A stretch of DNA of 64,000 nucleotides from Fibrobacter succinogenes (GCA_902762795.1 CACWPM010000003.1:1-64000), one strand, 5' to 3'. Positions 27,520 through 35,100 are shown, counted from the first letter of the stretch. Notes: generated by a model not told the origin, from the letters alone. Translations and numbers: made by a program.

Positions 27520-28257
27520 TTACTTCTTCTTGGCGGCCTTCTGCTGAGCAACGAGTGCTGCTACGCTGAACGTAAGGACGTTCTTGTCAACCTGGCTTTC
27601 AGTACGGAAGCTCTTGAGCGGAAGAGCGATGCCGTGAGAAGAAAGCGTACCCATGAAGGATGCATTTGCATGGCTTGCGATGGTACGGACATTGATAAAG
27701 CCCTTGTTCTTGCTGAAGGTCAGCTTAAAGGTTTTCTTGGCTGCATCGTATTCGGCAACCATTGTCTTGTTTTCCTTGGTATTCAGAGCATTCTTGGTGT
27801 TGTGGTCAAAAATGATGGTACCACGGGTATCAATGGAGAGCATGGTCTTGTTGCCCACAGCGTTGCGGCATGCGAGTGTTGTCCATTCGCCCTTCTTCTT
27901 GGAGCCTTTAGCCGTGAAGACATACTTGTTGCCTTCCTTGACGAGCGTGTATGCGCCTGTTGCGACCGGGAGACCGATGGCATTGAATGCGCCCTTGAAG
28001 TACAGGAATTTGGACTTGGAGCCGATGATTCCGTTGATGAAGCGGAAGGATGTGGACTTTGGCGTCTTGATCGGCGTGATAGCTACGCGCTTGCCGACCG
28101 GATCGACTTCGACGTCTACATAAGGACCAACGTCGACTGTGCGGCCATCTTCAGCCTTTGTCTGAGTGGCAAGCTTGTCGAGCTTGAGTGCCTTGACAGC
28201 TTCTTCAGGGAATCTGATGAAACCGCGGACATCCATTTTTACGATTACGTTTTCCAT
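27520..28257 (-). CDS. Conserved two-repeat protein of unknown function
   Basis: 245 residues, strongly basic at the end. Two halves look alike: MDVRGFIRF (8-16) with IDTRGTIIF (142-150); VDVEVDPVGKRVAITPIK with MVAEYDAAKKTFKLTFSK; and FNAIGLPV with SHGIALPL. The leading motif recalls the AbrB/SpoVT swapped-hairpin start, but this is speculative. No signal peptide, so cytoplasmic. It has a clean promoter and AGAGGTG Shine-Dalgarno, suggesting a well-expressed protein. Confidence 0.7.
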   Translation of the reverse strand: MENVIVKMDVRGFIRFPEEAVKALKLDKLATQTKAEDGRTVDVGPYVDVEVDPVGKRVAITPIKTPKSTSFRFINGIIGSKSKFLYFKGAFNAIGLPVATGAYTLVKEGNKYVFTAKGSKKKGEWTTLACRNAVGNKTMLSIDTRGTIIFDHNTKNALNTKENKTMVAEYDAAKKTFKLTFSKNKGFINVRTIASHANASFMGTLSSHGIALPLKSFRTESQVDKNVLTFSVAALVAQQKAAKKK

Positions 28258-28294
28258 TTACACCTCTTTTGTTTGTTGTTGTTTGATTGACGAT

Positions 28295-28323
28295 AAAATA
28301 ACAATTTATTGTCCAAATGTCAA
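28295..28323 (-). promoter_or_regulatory. Strong promoter of the two-repeat protein
   Basis: On the minus strand: exact TTGACA (28318-28323), a 17-bp spacer and TATTTT (28295-28300). A leader of about 30 nt with AGAGGTG leads to the ATG at 28257. This is a conventional leader, unlike the leaderless genes elsewhere here. Confidence 0.7.
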
Positions 28324-28446
28324 AGATTTTCATGAAAAAAACATGTACAAAGGATAAAAATAGCTTTTTCGTAACCAATAACATTTGTTGTATAAAAAAT
28401 AATAATAAAAATGTAAAATGTTGCAACAAATGAAAAATTTTTTTCT

Positions 28447-29223
28447 TTATTTGGTCGTTATTGCGTCAAAAATGGCTTCTGACAGGGTTTTTGAGCCTCG
28501 CTTTGACAAATTAATGACCTCAAGTGCTTGTTTGACGGAGTGATTCCTGTCATTAAAACGAGCTCTATCCGATAAAATCACGGTGCTTTGGGGTGGTAAA
28601 ATGTTCTGTTTTTCAATTTTTACGTTTGCTCGGACAAGAAATTTTGGGTAAAGAATGCGGTATTTGTCGGAAATGGCATCTGCGATGCTCAAAACCGGGT
28701 CGATAAGGATGACTATGTTATCTTTTTTTGCCTGTTTTGTAGCTAAAATGGCGCCGGTGCCACGTCCCGCTGTGACTTTGGGGGCGCGACCGTTTATTTG
28801 TGAAGCGCATTCATAAATCATTTGGGCGTCCTGCTCGAAGGATTCTTGTGATGGCGTTCCTTTGTTGTTCCCGCTTCCGCGGTAGTTGAACGTGACGGCT
28901 GCATAGCCGGGGAGTGAATCGAGCTCGGCCAGGAACTGGGCGGCGTCTTCATCGGCATCGGGGTAGTATAGGAATATGTTATTATGTTCGTTTCCGACAA
29001 CGAAACCCTCTAGAACGGTGCCGTCATCGAGGGTGCAGAAGATGTTTTTGGCTTTATCGGCAATGGCTTCGCGAGCCTCGTTATGCGTAATGGCTCGAGG
29101 GAATGCGTTCCTGCGCTCGGTGAGCGCTAGGTAAAATACCATACTAATATATATAAGGAGAAGAATTCCCGCGTAACGTAAAATACGGCTAAGTGTTCCC
29201 AGAGCGAGTTCTTTTATTTTCAT
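28447..29223 (-). CDS. Membrane-anchored alpha/beta-hydrolase fold protein lacking the nucleophile serine
   Basis: 258 residues. An N-terminal membrane helix (about 12-34) anchors a hydrolase fold resembling ABHD12/13-type proteins: TFNYRGSGNNKGTPS is the typical oxyanion-region text. The nucleophile elbow reads TAGRGTGA, so the GxSxG serine is replaced by Gly155. A late Asp (IDPVLSI) and His (DRNHSV) are candidates for the rest of the triad. As written it should be inactive as an esterase. The start lacks an obvious Shine-Dalgarno. Confidence 0.7.
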   Translation of the reverse strand: MKIKELALGTLSRILRYAGILLLIYISMVFYLALTERRNAFPRAITHNEAREAIADKAKNIFCTLDDGTVLEGFVVGNEHNNIFLYYPDADEDAAQFLAELDSLPGYAAVTFNYRGSGNNKGTPSQESFEQDAQMIYECASQINGRAPKVTAGRGTGAILATKQAKKDNIVILIDPVLSIADAISDKYRILYPKFLVRANVKIEKQNILPPQSTVILSDRARFNDRNHSVKQALEVINLSKRGSKTLSEAIFDAITTK

Positions 29224-29561
29224 GGATTAGTTAATTGTTGTCAGTCATTAGACAATAGTTATTGGTTCATCGTGAATTTAGAAAAGATTTTAGTAGGCAG
29301 TAGGAAGTAGGTGGTAGGAAGTAGGCTGTTGCACCCAAGAGAGTGCAAATTTATTCAAGCATAAGCCATTTATGGACTTGTATTTGATAAATGCAGACGG
29401 ACGCGAAGCGTCAAGGTTGCAATCGTACTTGCACGGTTATAACCGTGCCGCAGCGTTTGGCATTATGGCCCGCGGTTTAGAAAAGCACAAACGCCTAAGG
29501 CAATTGATGCTAGAAAAAAGCATGAGAATACACAAATGCGTAAGGCGAGTGTCGCATCCAA

Positions 29562-29673
29562 GCTTGCTTGGGTAAATTTGGTTTACTAGAATCTAGAAAA
29601 TACACAAACACCTAAGGCGAATGTTGCAGGGCCGCTTGCGGACCTATGACTGAGCCGTCGTGTTTGGCGTTAT
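29562..29673 (+). repeat. 112-bp direct repeat, copy 1
   Basis: Identical to 29725-29836 except for one base (G at 29648, A at 29811). It contains GGTAAATTTGGTTTACT, itself an imperfect palindrome. Confidence 0.9.
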
Positions 29674-29724
29674 GGCCCGAAGGCGAATAATAGCACAAAT
29701 GCGTAGGTCGAGAGTCGCGACCAT

Positions 29725-29836
29725 GCTTGCTTGGGTAAATTTGGTTTACTAGAATCTAGAAAATACACAAACACCTAAGGCGAATGTTGCAGGGCCGCTT
29801 GCGGACCTATAACTGAGCCGTCGTGTTTGGCGTTAT
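29725..29836 (+). repeat. 112-bp direct repeat, copy 2
   Basis: Second copy, 163 bp downstream of the first. The 51 bp between the copies have their own small palindrome (GTCGCGAC). Confidence 0.9.
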
Positions 29837-29861
29837 AGGCCTGTGGCCGTATAACGCAAAA

Positions 29862-29891
29862 GGACTCCCGGTGGAGTACAACCGGGAGTCC
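29862..29891. repeat. Perfect 11-bp hairpin
   Basis: GGACTCCCGGT (29862-29872) pairs with ACCGGGAGTCC (29881-29891) around an 8-nt loop. There is a short T-run (TTTTGC) only on the minus-strand side, where no gene is present, so its role is unclear: a minus-strand terminator, or a structure in the leader of the following gene. Confidence 0.75.
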
Positions 29892-29906
29892 GAGGGATGG
29901 GATTGG

Positions 29907-30044
29907 GTGTTCCTTTAAATTAAGCAATTTTTTTTGAAAGCGTATCACTTCAAAAACAAAAAGTGTTCCCAAGGTGTTCTTTTTTGCCGAAATTAAAATG
30001 GAATAAGGATTTTTTACGGGAAGTTTTCAAAAATAGGTGTTCCC
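29907..30044 (+). promoter_or_regulatory. Four GTGTTC direct repeats upstream of the TIGR02147 gene
   Basis: GTGTTCC (29907), GTGTTCCC (29963), GTGTTCT (29974) and GTGTTCCC (30037), all in the same orientation, in the 170 bp before the regulator's start. They could be binding sites of that regulator or a partner; this is inference. Confidence 0.4.
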
Positions 30045-30076
30045 AAAAAACAGAAAAAAAATTAGATTTCTATTTG

Positions 30077-30952
30077 ATGAACGTATATGCCTATTACAAT
30101 TACCGGAAGTACCTACAGGACTATTACGAGTATCGTAAGTCCGTACAGAGGTATTTCTCGTACCGGTCTTTTGCAAAGAAGGCCGGGTATTCCTCTTCTG
30201 GTCTCTACCTGGACTTGATTCGCGGTCGCAAGTCGCTTACTCCGCAGATGCTCCCGAAATTCATAGCAGCTCTTGGACTTAATGAAAGGGAAGGCCGCTA
30301 TTTCACCTTGATGGTGGACTTCACGCATGCCACAACGGCCTCTTCGAAGCAACAGATTTTTGATCAGATGTCGGCGCTCCTTCCGCGTACGATCAAGAAC
30401 CTGACCAAGAACCAGCAGGAATATTACAGCAAGTGGTATTACGTTGTCGCCCGCGAAGCTTTAGCCGTTTTAAAAATTAATGACAAGAATATTCAGGAAC
30501 TTGCGCTTTTCCTCAATCCGAAAATTTCGCTCCCGCAGGCGAAGCAGACTATCCAGCTCCTTCTCAATTTGGGACTTATAGAGCTCGGTGAAGATGGCTT
30601 CTACCATTCCGTAAACAAGGCAATTACGAATGGTAGCGAAATCGCCCCGCTTTTCGTTCATCAGTTCCAAAAGCAGATGATTGATTTGGGTAAGGATGCG
30701 CTTGATCACTACAGCACCGAACGTAGAAATGTATCTTGTATGACGATGAGCGTCTCGGCGCAGGGATTGGAACGTATAATTAGCAAGATAGACTTGTTCC
30801 GCAAGGAAATCGTGGACATCGTCCGTTCGGACGAAGGTGAATCCATGGTTTGCGAATTGAACATCCAGTTTTTCCCGCTGAGTAAGGAAAAGATAAATCT
30901 TCCGCCTGAGGCGAATGTCGATGTCGAGGAGGATGAAGATGAAGTTTGCTAA
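30077..30952 (+). CDS. TIGR02147/DUF4423-family regulator
   Basis: 291 residues. The first 75 residues form a helix-turn-helix-like segment (YRSFAKKAGYSSSGLYLDLIRGRKSLTPQML), followed by LGLNEREGRYFTLMVDF and a helical body with YYSKWYYVVARE and a conserved tail with FRKEIVDIVRSDEGESMVCELNIQFFPL. This is the TIGR02147 pattern, a paralogous family abundant in Fibrobacter. The role is presumed regulatory and is not established. The start at 30077 is chosen because the 38 upstream codons are not family-like; TAGATT lies 8 nt upstream. The lipoprotein gene overlaps the 3' end by 14 bp. Confidence 0.85.
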   Translation: MNVYAYYNYRKYLQDYYEYRKSVQRYFSYRSFAKKAGYSSSGLYLDLIRGRKSLTPQMLPKFIAALGLNEREGRYFTLMVDFTHATTASSKQQIFDQMSALLPRTIKNLTKNQQEYYSKWYYVVAREALAVLKINDKNIQELALFLNPKISLPQAKQTIQLLLNLGLIELGEDGFYHSVNKAITNGSEIAPLFVHQFQKQMIDLGKDALDHYSTERRNVSCMTMSVSAQGLERIISKIDLFRKEIVDIVRSDEGESMVCELNIQFFPLSKEKINLPPEANVDVEEDEDEVC

Positions 30953-32336
30953 GTCGTATGTAGGATTGCTTTTTGCAGTGTGTGGCTGCATGCTTGCTTG
31001 TACGGGCGAGCATGGTGATGTGGCGGGTACCGTTACGGATACTGGCAATACGATTGCAATGGGTGTTGTGACGCGTAGTGATGGCTCGCGCGCTGTTTCT
31101 GCATTAGTTCGTATTTCCCGTGAGCCGGATTCTGGCGATACGCTTTCTAAGATGGACTTCATCCAGACGAAGACGGATTCGCTGGGTGTGTACACGTTCG
31201 ATTCCGTGTTGGTGGATACGTTCCAGCTTGCGGTTGTTGATGTTGAGCATAATGAAATTTCGTACAAGCCGCGTGCGACAAAAAATTCGGGTGCCTTGGA
31301 TAGCATCAGGCTTGAAAAGGCGGCTGTGTTCAGCAGTGTGCTTTACTATGAAAATGTGGTTGAACCTTCTGTGGCGGTCGGGTCTCATTTTGAAGTGTTC
31401 ATGCCGGGAACGCCGTTCTCCCAGAGTGTCTTTGCCGGGGATTCTTTCTCGATGCTTATTCCTGCCGGTTCATGGTGGTTCGGGTTCTGCCCGGGCGATC
31501 CGCAGATTGTGGCTCGGCTAACGGATTCCGGTGTCGCGGATTCGTTAATTTATCGTACATGGAATATGGACGGTAAGGTGAAATCGGGTGATACGCTTTC
31601 GAAGGGACCTTTTATTTGGAGCCCGACGATGCAGGTGGATTCCTTGATCAAGCTTGAAGAAAAGAAGAGGGCTAAACCTTACTTGTCCGGTGTCGTGAAA
31701 TGCTATGACGAAAAGCCTTGCTCGAATGTTCAGGTAGAAATGATTACGGACTTGTACGGCTTTGACTTTGTCGATGGAGATTCCGTTGGTTTTGTGGCGC
31801 AAACGGTGACGGATGCCTCGGGTCGCTGGGTGTTGCCCATTCCTGAAAAGGTGCCGTATGACAGTCTCCGCATGGAATACCGCTTGTTGAATGATAATGG
31901 CAAGATCGAGCTTGCGGGGGTCAGCCGCTATGTGCGTGTTTCCGAGTTCAAGAACTTGAAGGATACTCTCTCCATCGGCGACACTATTCTTGCACCGCCG
32001 TCTGTTTTGGTGAGTGGAGTTAAACTTGCCATTGACGGAGCGGATACGACTCGGGCTAGCAACTGTATGGTAAACAGCGTGGTCGTCGGCTTGAAGGGAA
32101 CGAGCCATTTTGTGAGAGAGATGGTTTGCAACTTGCTTAAAATTGAAAATCTTCCGGCAGGTGGTCAGGATATCGTTCTTTATTCTGGTGATCCTAAAGT
32201 GGTGAAGACGCTTCAGGAAGCGGGAGAGGGAATAGAAGACTATGTGAGAATTACGCATGTGCAGTTGCCTAAGGGGGATACGCTCGATCAGCAATGGATG
32301 ACTTTCGAACCTCCAACTTTGCAAACGGACAAATAA
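30939..32336 (+). CDS. Lipoprotein paired with the TIGR02147 regulator
   Basis: 465 residues. The lipoprotein signal ends in CMLAC (Cys about 21), followed by TGEHGDVAGTVTDTGNT and a carboxypeptidase-regulatory-like beta domain (AMGVVTRSDGSRAVSALVRI, then TDSLGVYTFDSV). The second half holds another such domain (LSGVVKCYDEKPCSNVQVEM, TDASGRWVLPIPE). It is exported and probably outer-membrane bound, with a possible glycan- or protein-binding role. GAGGAGG sits 6 nt before the ATG at 30939. Its overlap with the regulator gene implies translational coupling. Confidence 0.8.
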   Translation: MKFAKSYVGLLFAVCGCMLACTGEHGDVAGTVTDTGNTIAMGVVTRSDGSRAVSALVRISREPDSGDTLSKMDFIQTKTDSLGVYTFDSVLVDTFQLAVVDVEHNEISYKPRATKNSGALDSIRLEKAAVFSSVLYYENVVEPSVAVGSHFEVFMPGTPFSQSVFAGDSFSMLIPAGSWWFGFCPGDPQIVARLTDSGVADSLIYRTWNMDGKVKSGDTLSKGPFIWSPTMQVDSLIKLEEKKRAKPYLSGVVKCYDEKPCSNVQVEMITDLYGFDFVDGDSVGFVAQTVTDASGRWVLPIPEKVPYDSLRMEYRLLNDNGKIELAGVSRYVRVSEFKNLKDTLSIGDTILAPPSVLVSGVKLAIDGADTTRASNCMVNSVVVGLKGTSHFVREMVCNLLKIENLPAGGQDIVLYSGDPKVVKTLQEAGEGIEDYVRITHVQLPKGDTLDQQWMTFEPPTLQTDK

Positions 32337-32393
32337 TTTTACAAAAACCCCTTGCAGGAATGAAAATTATTTTCTAAAATTGGTGCGCACTGA

Positions 32394-32464
32394 TGAGCTA
32401 TGGTGTAACGGTAGCACAACAGATTCTGACTCTGTTTGTCTAGGTTCGAATCCTGGTAGCTCAA
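32394..32464 (+). tRNA. tRNA-Gln (anticodon CUG)
   Basis: Acceptor arms TGAGCTA (32394-32400) and TAGCTCA (32457-32463) pair perfectly, with U1-A72 as is typical for tRNA-Gln. The anticodon stem-loop ACAGA-TTCTGAC-TCTGT gives CTG, the T arm has GGTTCGAATCC, and the D arm has GGTGTAACGGTAGC. CCA is not encoded. Confidence 0.95.
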
Positions 32465-32468
32465 CTAA

Positions 32469-32499
32469 AGTCCCTCTACTCCGAGGGGCTTTTTTTTTG
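32469..32499 (+). terminator. Terminator after tRNA-Gln
   Basis: Stem AGTCCCTC/GAGGGGCT (32469-32476 with 32483-32490, one G-T), 6-nt loop, then a run of nine T. Confidence 0.9.
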
Positions 32500-32850
32500 T
32501 TATGGGCGGTGGCGCCATCGGGGGTGTCGCGGGGTGTGCTGCGGGATGCCGGAAAACGCCGCGAAATGCCGCTGTTTGTGCGAAATTTTGAAAAAATGCG
32601 TTTTTTTACGTAAAAAAGTTGGAAAATGTGGGGATGCTTACGTAAAATTATGTATAAATTAGACAAAATTAGGGTTAAGTTGATGCTTTTTTATGTGTTT
32701 TGTTGTGTTTTGGCTCGTAAAACAGTCGTGAAAGGTCGCTAAATGCGCAAAATGTCAAAAAATATTACAGATAAAGTTGAAAAATTACGTAAAAATTGGA
32801 TGATATTGGGGTGTTTTTACGTAATTTGGGGCGTTTTCAGACGAAAAAGG
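32500..32850. promoter_or_regulatory. Noncoding stretch with two pairs of TTACGTAA palindromes
   Basis: No gene is seen here. Perfect 8-bp palindromes TTACGTAA occur at 32606, 32638, 32785 and 32817: two pairs, each 32 bp start to start, 179 bp apart. Each pair bounds a related 40-bp element (TTACGTAAAAA, TTGG, TGGGG, TTACGTAA). Looks like a protein-binding array or a diverged duplicated element. Confidence 0.7.
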
Positions 32851-32956
32851 TTTTAGGTAATAGGTGTTAGGGATTAGGTTGATTCTTGCGGCTACGTCGT
32901 TTATTATAGACGTGCGGAGCACATGATAATATTCCTATAACCTACAACCTAATTCC
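32850..32956. repeat. Phrase repeat with inverted arms upstream of the RNA methyltransferase
   Basis: Left arm TTAGGTAATAGGTGTTAGGG with GATTAGG (32852-32880); right arm CCTATAACCTACAACCTAA (32934-32952), its approximate complement; between them a GC-richer centre. Confidence 0.7.
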
Positions 32957-32962
32957 TATATT
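32957..32962 (+). promoter_or_regulatory. -10-like box before the methyltransferase gene (leaderless candidate)
   Basis: TATATT ends 6 nt before the ATG at 32969. There is no Shine-Dalgarno and no clear -35. Confidence 0.4.
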
Positions 32963-32968
32963 TGTGCC

Positions 32969-33730
32969 ATGGAATTTTTTGGTTACTTTGAAGAAGTTTA
33001 TGGCGATCGATGGCCTACGTTGCTGGAATCGCTGAAAGGCGAGGGGCGCGCAACGAAGCTCCAGTTTGCAGATTCCTTGGAGCCGTACTTTTTGGACGAG
33101 GCTTCGGTGTTTGCGGCTAAGGCTCTTGCTGTAGAACCAGGAATGGACGTGCTTGACATGTGTGCCGCTCCGGGGGGCAAGTCGCTCGTGATTGCCTCGA
33201 TGCTCAAGGGCGAGGGAACGCTGCAATGCAATGACCGTTCTCCGGACAGGCGGCTTCGCTTGCAGCATGTGCTTGAAAATTCCCTGCCGGAATCATGGCG
33301 CTCGATAATCAATGTTACCGGCTATGATGGAGTCAAGTTCGGTATGCACAAGAAGGAGTGTTACGACCGCATTTTGCTCGATGCTCCGTGCTCATCAGAT
33401 CGGCATGTGCTGAATTCTCCTTCGCATTTGGAAGTGTGGTCGGTGAAGCGTGTCAAGCGCCTGGCTGTGGAGCAAGGTTCGCTTTTGGCGTCTGCGGTGG
33501 ATGCGCTCAGGCCTGGTGGCGAACTGATTTACGGGACTTGTGCGCTTTCGCCTCTCGAAAACGATGCCGTGGTCGCGAAAATCTTGAAGAAACGCAAGAT
33601 GATGGAATTTGTTCGCATCGAGGACTTGCCGGAGGGCGCGGACCGCACTGAGCTCGGTGTGCACATTTTGCCGGACAAGGCTCATGGTTGCGGACCCATC
33701 TACTGCGCGAAGATGCGGAAGGTGTGTTAG
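32969..33730 (+). CDS. RsmB/NSUN-family RNA (cytosine-5)-methyltransferase
   Basis: 253 residues. AdoMet-binding motif DMCAAPGGKSLVIAS near 57-72, then the DAPCSSDRH motif whose Cys acts in product release, and YGTCALSPLEND, whose Cys is the usual nucleophile in this family (RsmB, RsmF, NSUN). It lacks the N-terminal NusB-like and C-terminal PUA parts of RsmB/RsmF, so the target RNA (rRNA or tRNA) is not predictable; NSUN4-like small forms exist. Start supported only by a -10-like box. Confidence 0.87.
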   Translation: MEFFGYFEEVYGDRWPTLLESLKGEGRATKLQFADSLEPYFLDEASVFAAKALAVEPGMDVLDMCAAPGGKSLVIASMLKGEGTLQCNDRSPDRRLRLQHVLENSLPESWRSIINVTGYDGVKFGMHKKECYDRILLDAPCSSDRHVLNSPSHLEVWSVKRVKRLAVEQGSLLASAVDALRPGGELIYGTCALSPLENDAVVAKILKKRKMMEFVRIEDLPEGADRTELGVHILPDKAHGCGPIYCAKMRKVC

Positions 33731-33868
33731 AGCTTAGAACTTAGAACTTAGAGCTTAGAACACTCCTTTTGCTCTAAAAGAAAATAACTAAGTTCTAAGA
33801 GCGAAGCGGGCTAAGTTCTGCCTACTAATCACTAACCACCAATCACTAACTACTTAAAATGCTATATT
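33731..33868. repeat. Phrase repeat with inverted arms (TTAGAAC type)
   Basis: Left arm AGAGCTTAGAACTTAGAAC... (33731-33762) faces right arm CTAAGTTCTAAG (33790-33801) and then CACTAACCACCAATCAC units (33835-33852). A -10-like TATATT lies near 33863 ahead of the thioredoxin gene. Confidence 0.75.
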
Positions 33869-33894
33869 TTTCATCGTAAATAATGGAGGATTTT

Positions 33895-34218
33895 ATGGCA
33901 GCTTTAAATCTTACTGCAAAATCGTTTGATGAAGTTATTTCTTGTGGTCAACTTGTGCTTGTTGACTTTTGGGCGACCTGGTGCCGTCCTTGCATGATGA
34001 TGGGGCCGGTGGTCGAAGATCTCGCTCAGGAATTTGACGGTCGTGTTGTTGTCGCAAAGATCAATGTCGATGACGAGGGCGTGTCTGATATTTGCGGACG
34101 CTTTGGCATCACGAACATCCCAAATATGAAGTTGTTCAAAAATGGTGTCGAAGTGGGCAACGTCGTTGGTGCCGTGCCGAAGAATACGCTCAAGAGTGCT
34201 ATCGAAAAAAATCTCTAG
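33895..34218 (+). CDS. trxA: Thioredoxin
   Basis: 107 residues with the classic fold: VLVDFWATWCRPC places the redox pair at Cys30 and Cys33, the cis-Pro loop is TNIPNMKLF, and the end has GAVPKNTLKSAIEK. The active site is CRPC instead of the usual CGPC, which is expected to shift the redox potential. It reduces protein disulfides in the cytoplasm. GGAGGA directly upstream supports the start at 33895 rather than 33883. A hairpin follows. Confidence 0.93.
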   Translation: MAALNLTAKSFDEVISCGQLVLVDFWATWCRPCMMMGPVVEDLAQEFDGRVVVAKINVDDEGVSDICGRFGITNIPNMKLFKNGVEVGNVVGAVPKNTLKSAIEKNL

Positions 34219-34238
34219 TCGCTAGTGAGGTGTGTTTG

Positions 34239-34268
34239 AAAGAGCTCGGTTCATTTACCGGGCTCTTT
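34239..34268 (+). terminator. Hairpin terminator after trxA
   Basis: AAAGAGCTCGG (34239-34249) pairs with CCGGGCTCTTT (34258-34268), one G-T, 8-nt loop. The T-run is short (GTTGTTG), so termination may be partial. Confidence 0.6.
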
Positions 34269-34272
34269 GTTG

Positions 34273-34300
34273 TTGACGGCTTTTGCTAGTTTTCTATTTT
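34273..34300 (+). promoter_or_regulatory. hisF promoter (leaderless candidate)
   Basis: TTGACG (34273-34278), 16-bp spacer, TATTTT (34295-34300), then 7 nt to the ATG at 34308. Transcription would begin at or next to the start codon. Confidence 0.6.
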
Positions 34301-34307
34301 TCTTAAT

Positions 34308-35099
34308 ATGCTCACAAAACGTTTAATTGTCTGTTTGGATGTTCGTAACCGTAAGGTCACGAAGGGTGTAAAGTTTAAAGGTAATATCGACATTGGCGAT
34401 CCCGTAGAAATGGGTGCACGCTATAGCGATGATGGTGTCGATGAACTTGTTTTTTATGATATCACGGCGAGTGCAGAAAATCGTCCGTGCGATATGGAAA
34501 TGATTCGCCAGATTGCAAAGCGCGTGTTTATTCCGTTTGCAGTGGGGGGCGGTATCCGCAACTTGGATGATATGCATGAGGCGCTCCTCGCGGGTGCAGA
34601 GAAGGTGAGCGTGAACAGCCTTGCCGTGCTCCATCCAGAAATCATTGCCGAAGGCGCGAAGGCTTTTGGACGCCAGTGCATCGTGCTTGGCATGGATGCG
34701 AAGTTCGTGGGTGTTTCGGACAAGATCCCGAGCGGTTACGAAGTGTTTATCCGTGGCGGTCGCCAGGCGATGGGCATCGACGCTTTGCAGTGGGCAAAGC
34801 GCGCCGAAGAGCTCGGTGTGGGCGAAATTTGCCTGAACTCCATCGACACGGATGGCGTGAAGAATGGCTACGAACTCACGATTACCGACATGATCGCAAA
34901 GGCTGTGCAGGTGCCTGTGATTGCAAGCGGCGGTGCAGGAACTCCGGCTCACATTGTCGATTTGTTCCGCAAGACGAGTGCCGATGCGGCACTGGTCGCG
35001 TCGATGGTGCATTTTGGCGATTATACGGTCCCTGGTATCAAGGGTGAAATGCTTGCCGCAGGGATTCCTGTGCGCAAGAAGATGAACGGCGAGGTGTAA
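34308..35099 (+). CDS. hisF: Imidazole glycerol phosphate synthase cyclase subunit
   Basis: 263 residues. A (beta/alpha)8 barrel with the catalytic Asp11 (VCLDVRN) and Asp130 (VLGMDAK), phosphate-binding loops AVGGGIRN and ASGGAGTPAHI, and LNSIDTDGVKNGYE. With HisH it turns PRFAR and ammonia into IGP and AICAR in histidine synthesis. The hisH gene is not in the window. tldD begins 1 bp later, so they share a transcript. There is no Shine-Dalgarno; see the promoter entry. Confidence 0.95.
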   Translation: MLTKRLIVCLDVRNRKVTKGVKFKGNIDIGDPVEMGARYSDDGVDELVFYDITASAENRPCDMEMIRQIAKRVFIPFAVGGGIRNLDDMHEALLAGAEKVSVNSLAVLHPEIIAEGAKAFGRQCIVLGMDAKFVGVSDKIPSGYEVFIRGGRQAMGIDALQWAKRAEELGVGEICLNSIDTDGVKNGYELTITDMIAKAVQVPVIASGGAGTPAHIVDLFRKTSADAALVASMVHFGDYTVPGIKGEMLAAGIPVRKKMNGEV

Positions 35100-35100
35100 G

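Larger units (their letters stand above)
29224..29860. repeat. Repeat-rich intergenic region
   Basis: No credible gene. It begins with GTAGGAAGTAGGTGGTAGGA-type phrase units (29291-29332), then a chain of tiny hairpins: GACGCGAAGCGTC (29399-29411), CACGGTTATAACCGTG (29433-29448), CCAAGCTTGCTTGG (29558-29571), AGGGCCGCTTGCGGACCT (29628-29645). A 112-bp direct repeat is listed separately. A 67-codon frame through 29372-29575 reads these hairpins and is rejected. Confidence 0.75.

Noticed and set aside
29372-29575. 67-codon open frame in the repeat region
   Set aside because: It is a translation of a chain of short palindromes; the composition is not protein-like.
32606-32824. Replication origin
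   Set aside because: The palindromes resemble iterons, but I see no DnaA boxes of the TTATCCACA type, no AT-rich unwinding block of the usual kind and no dnaA, dnaN or gyrB nearby.
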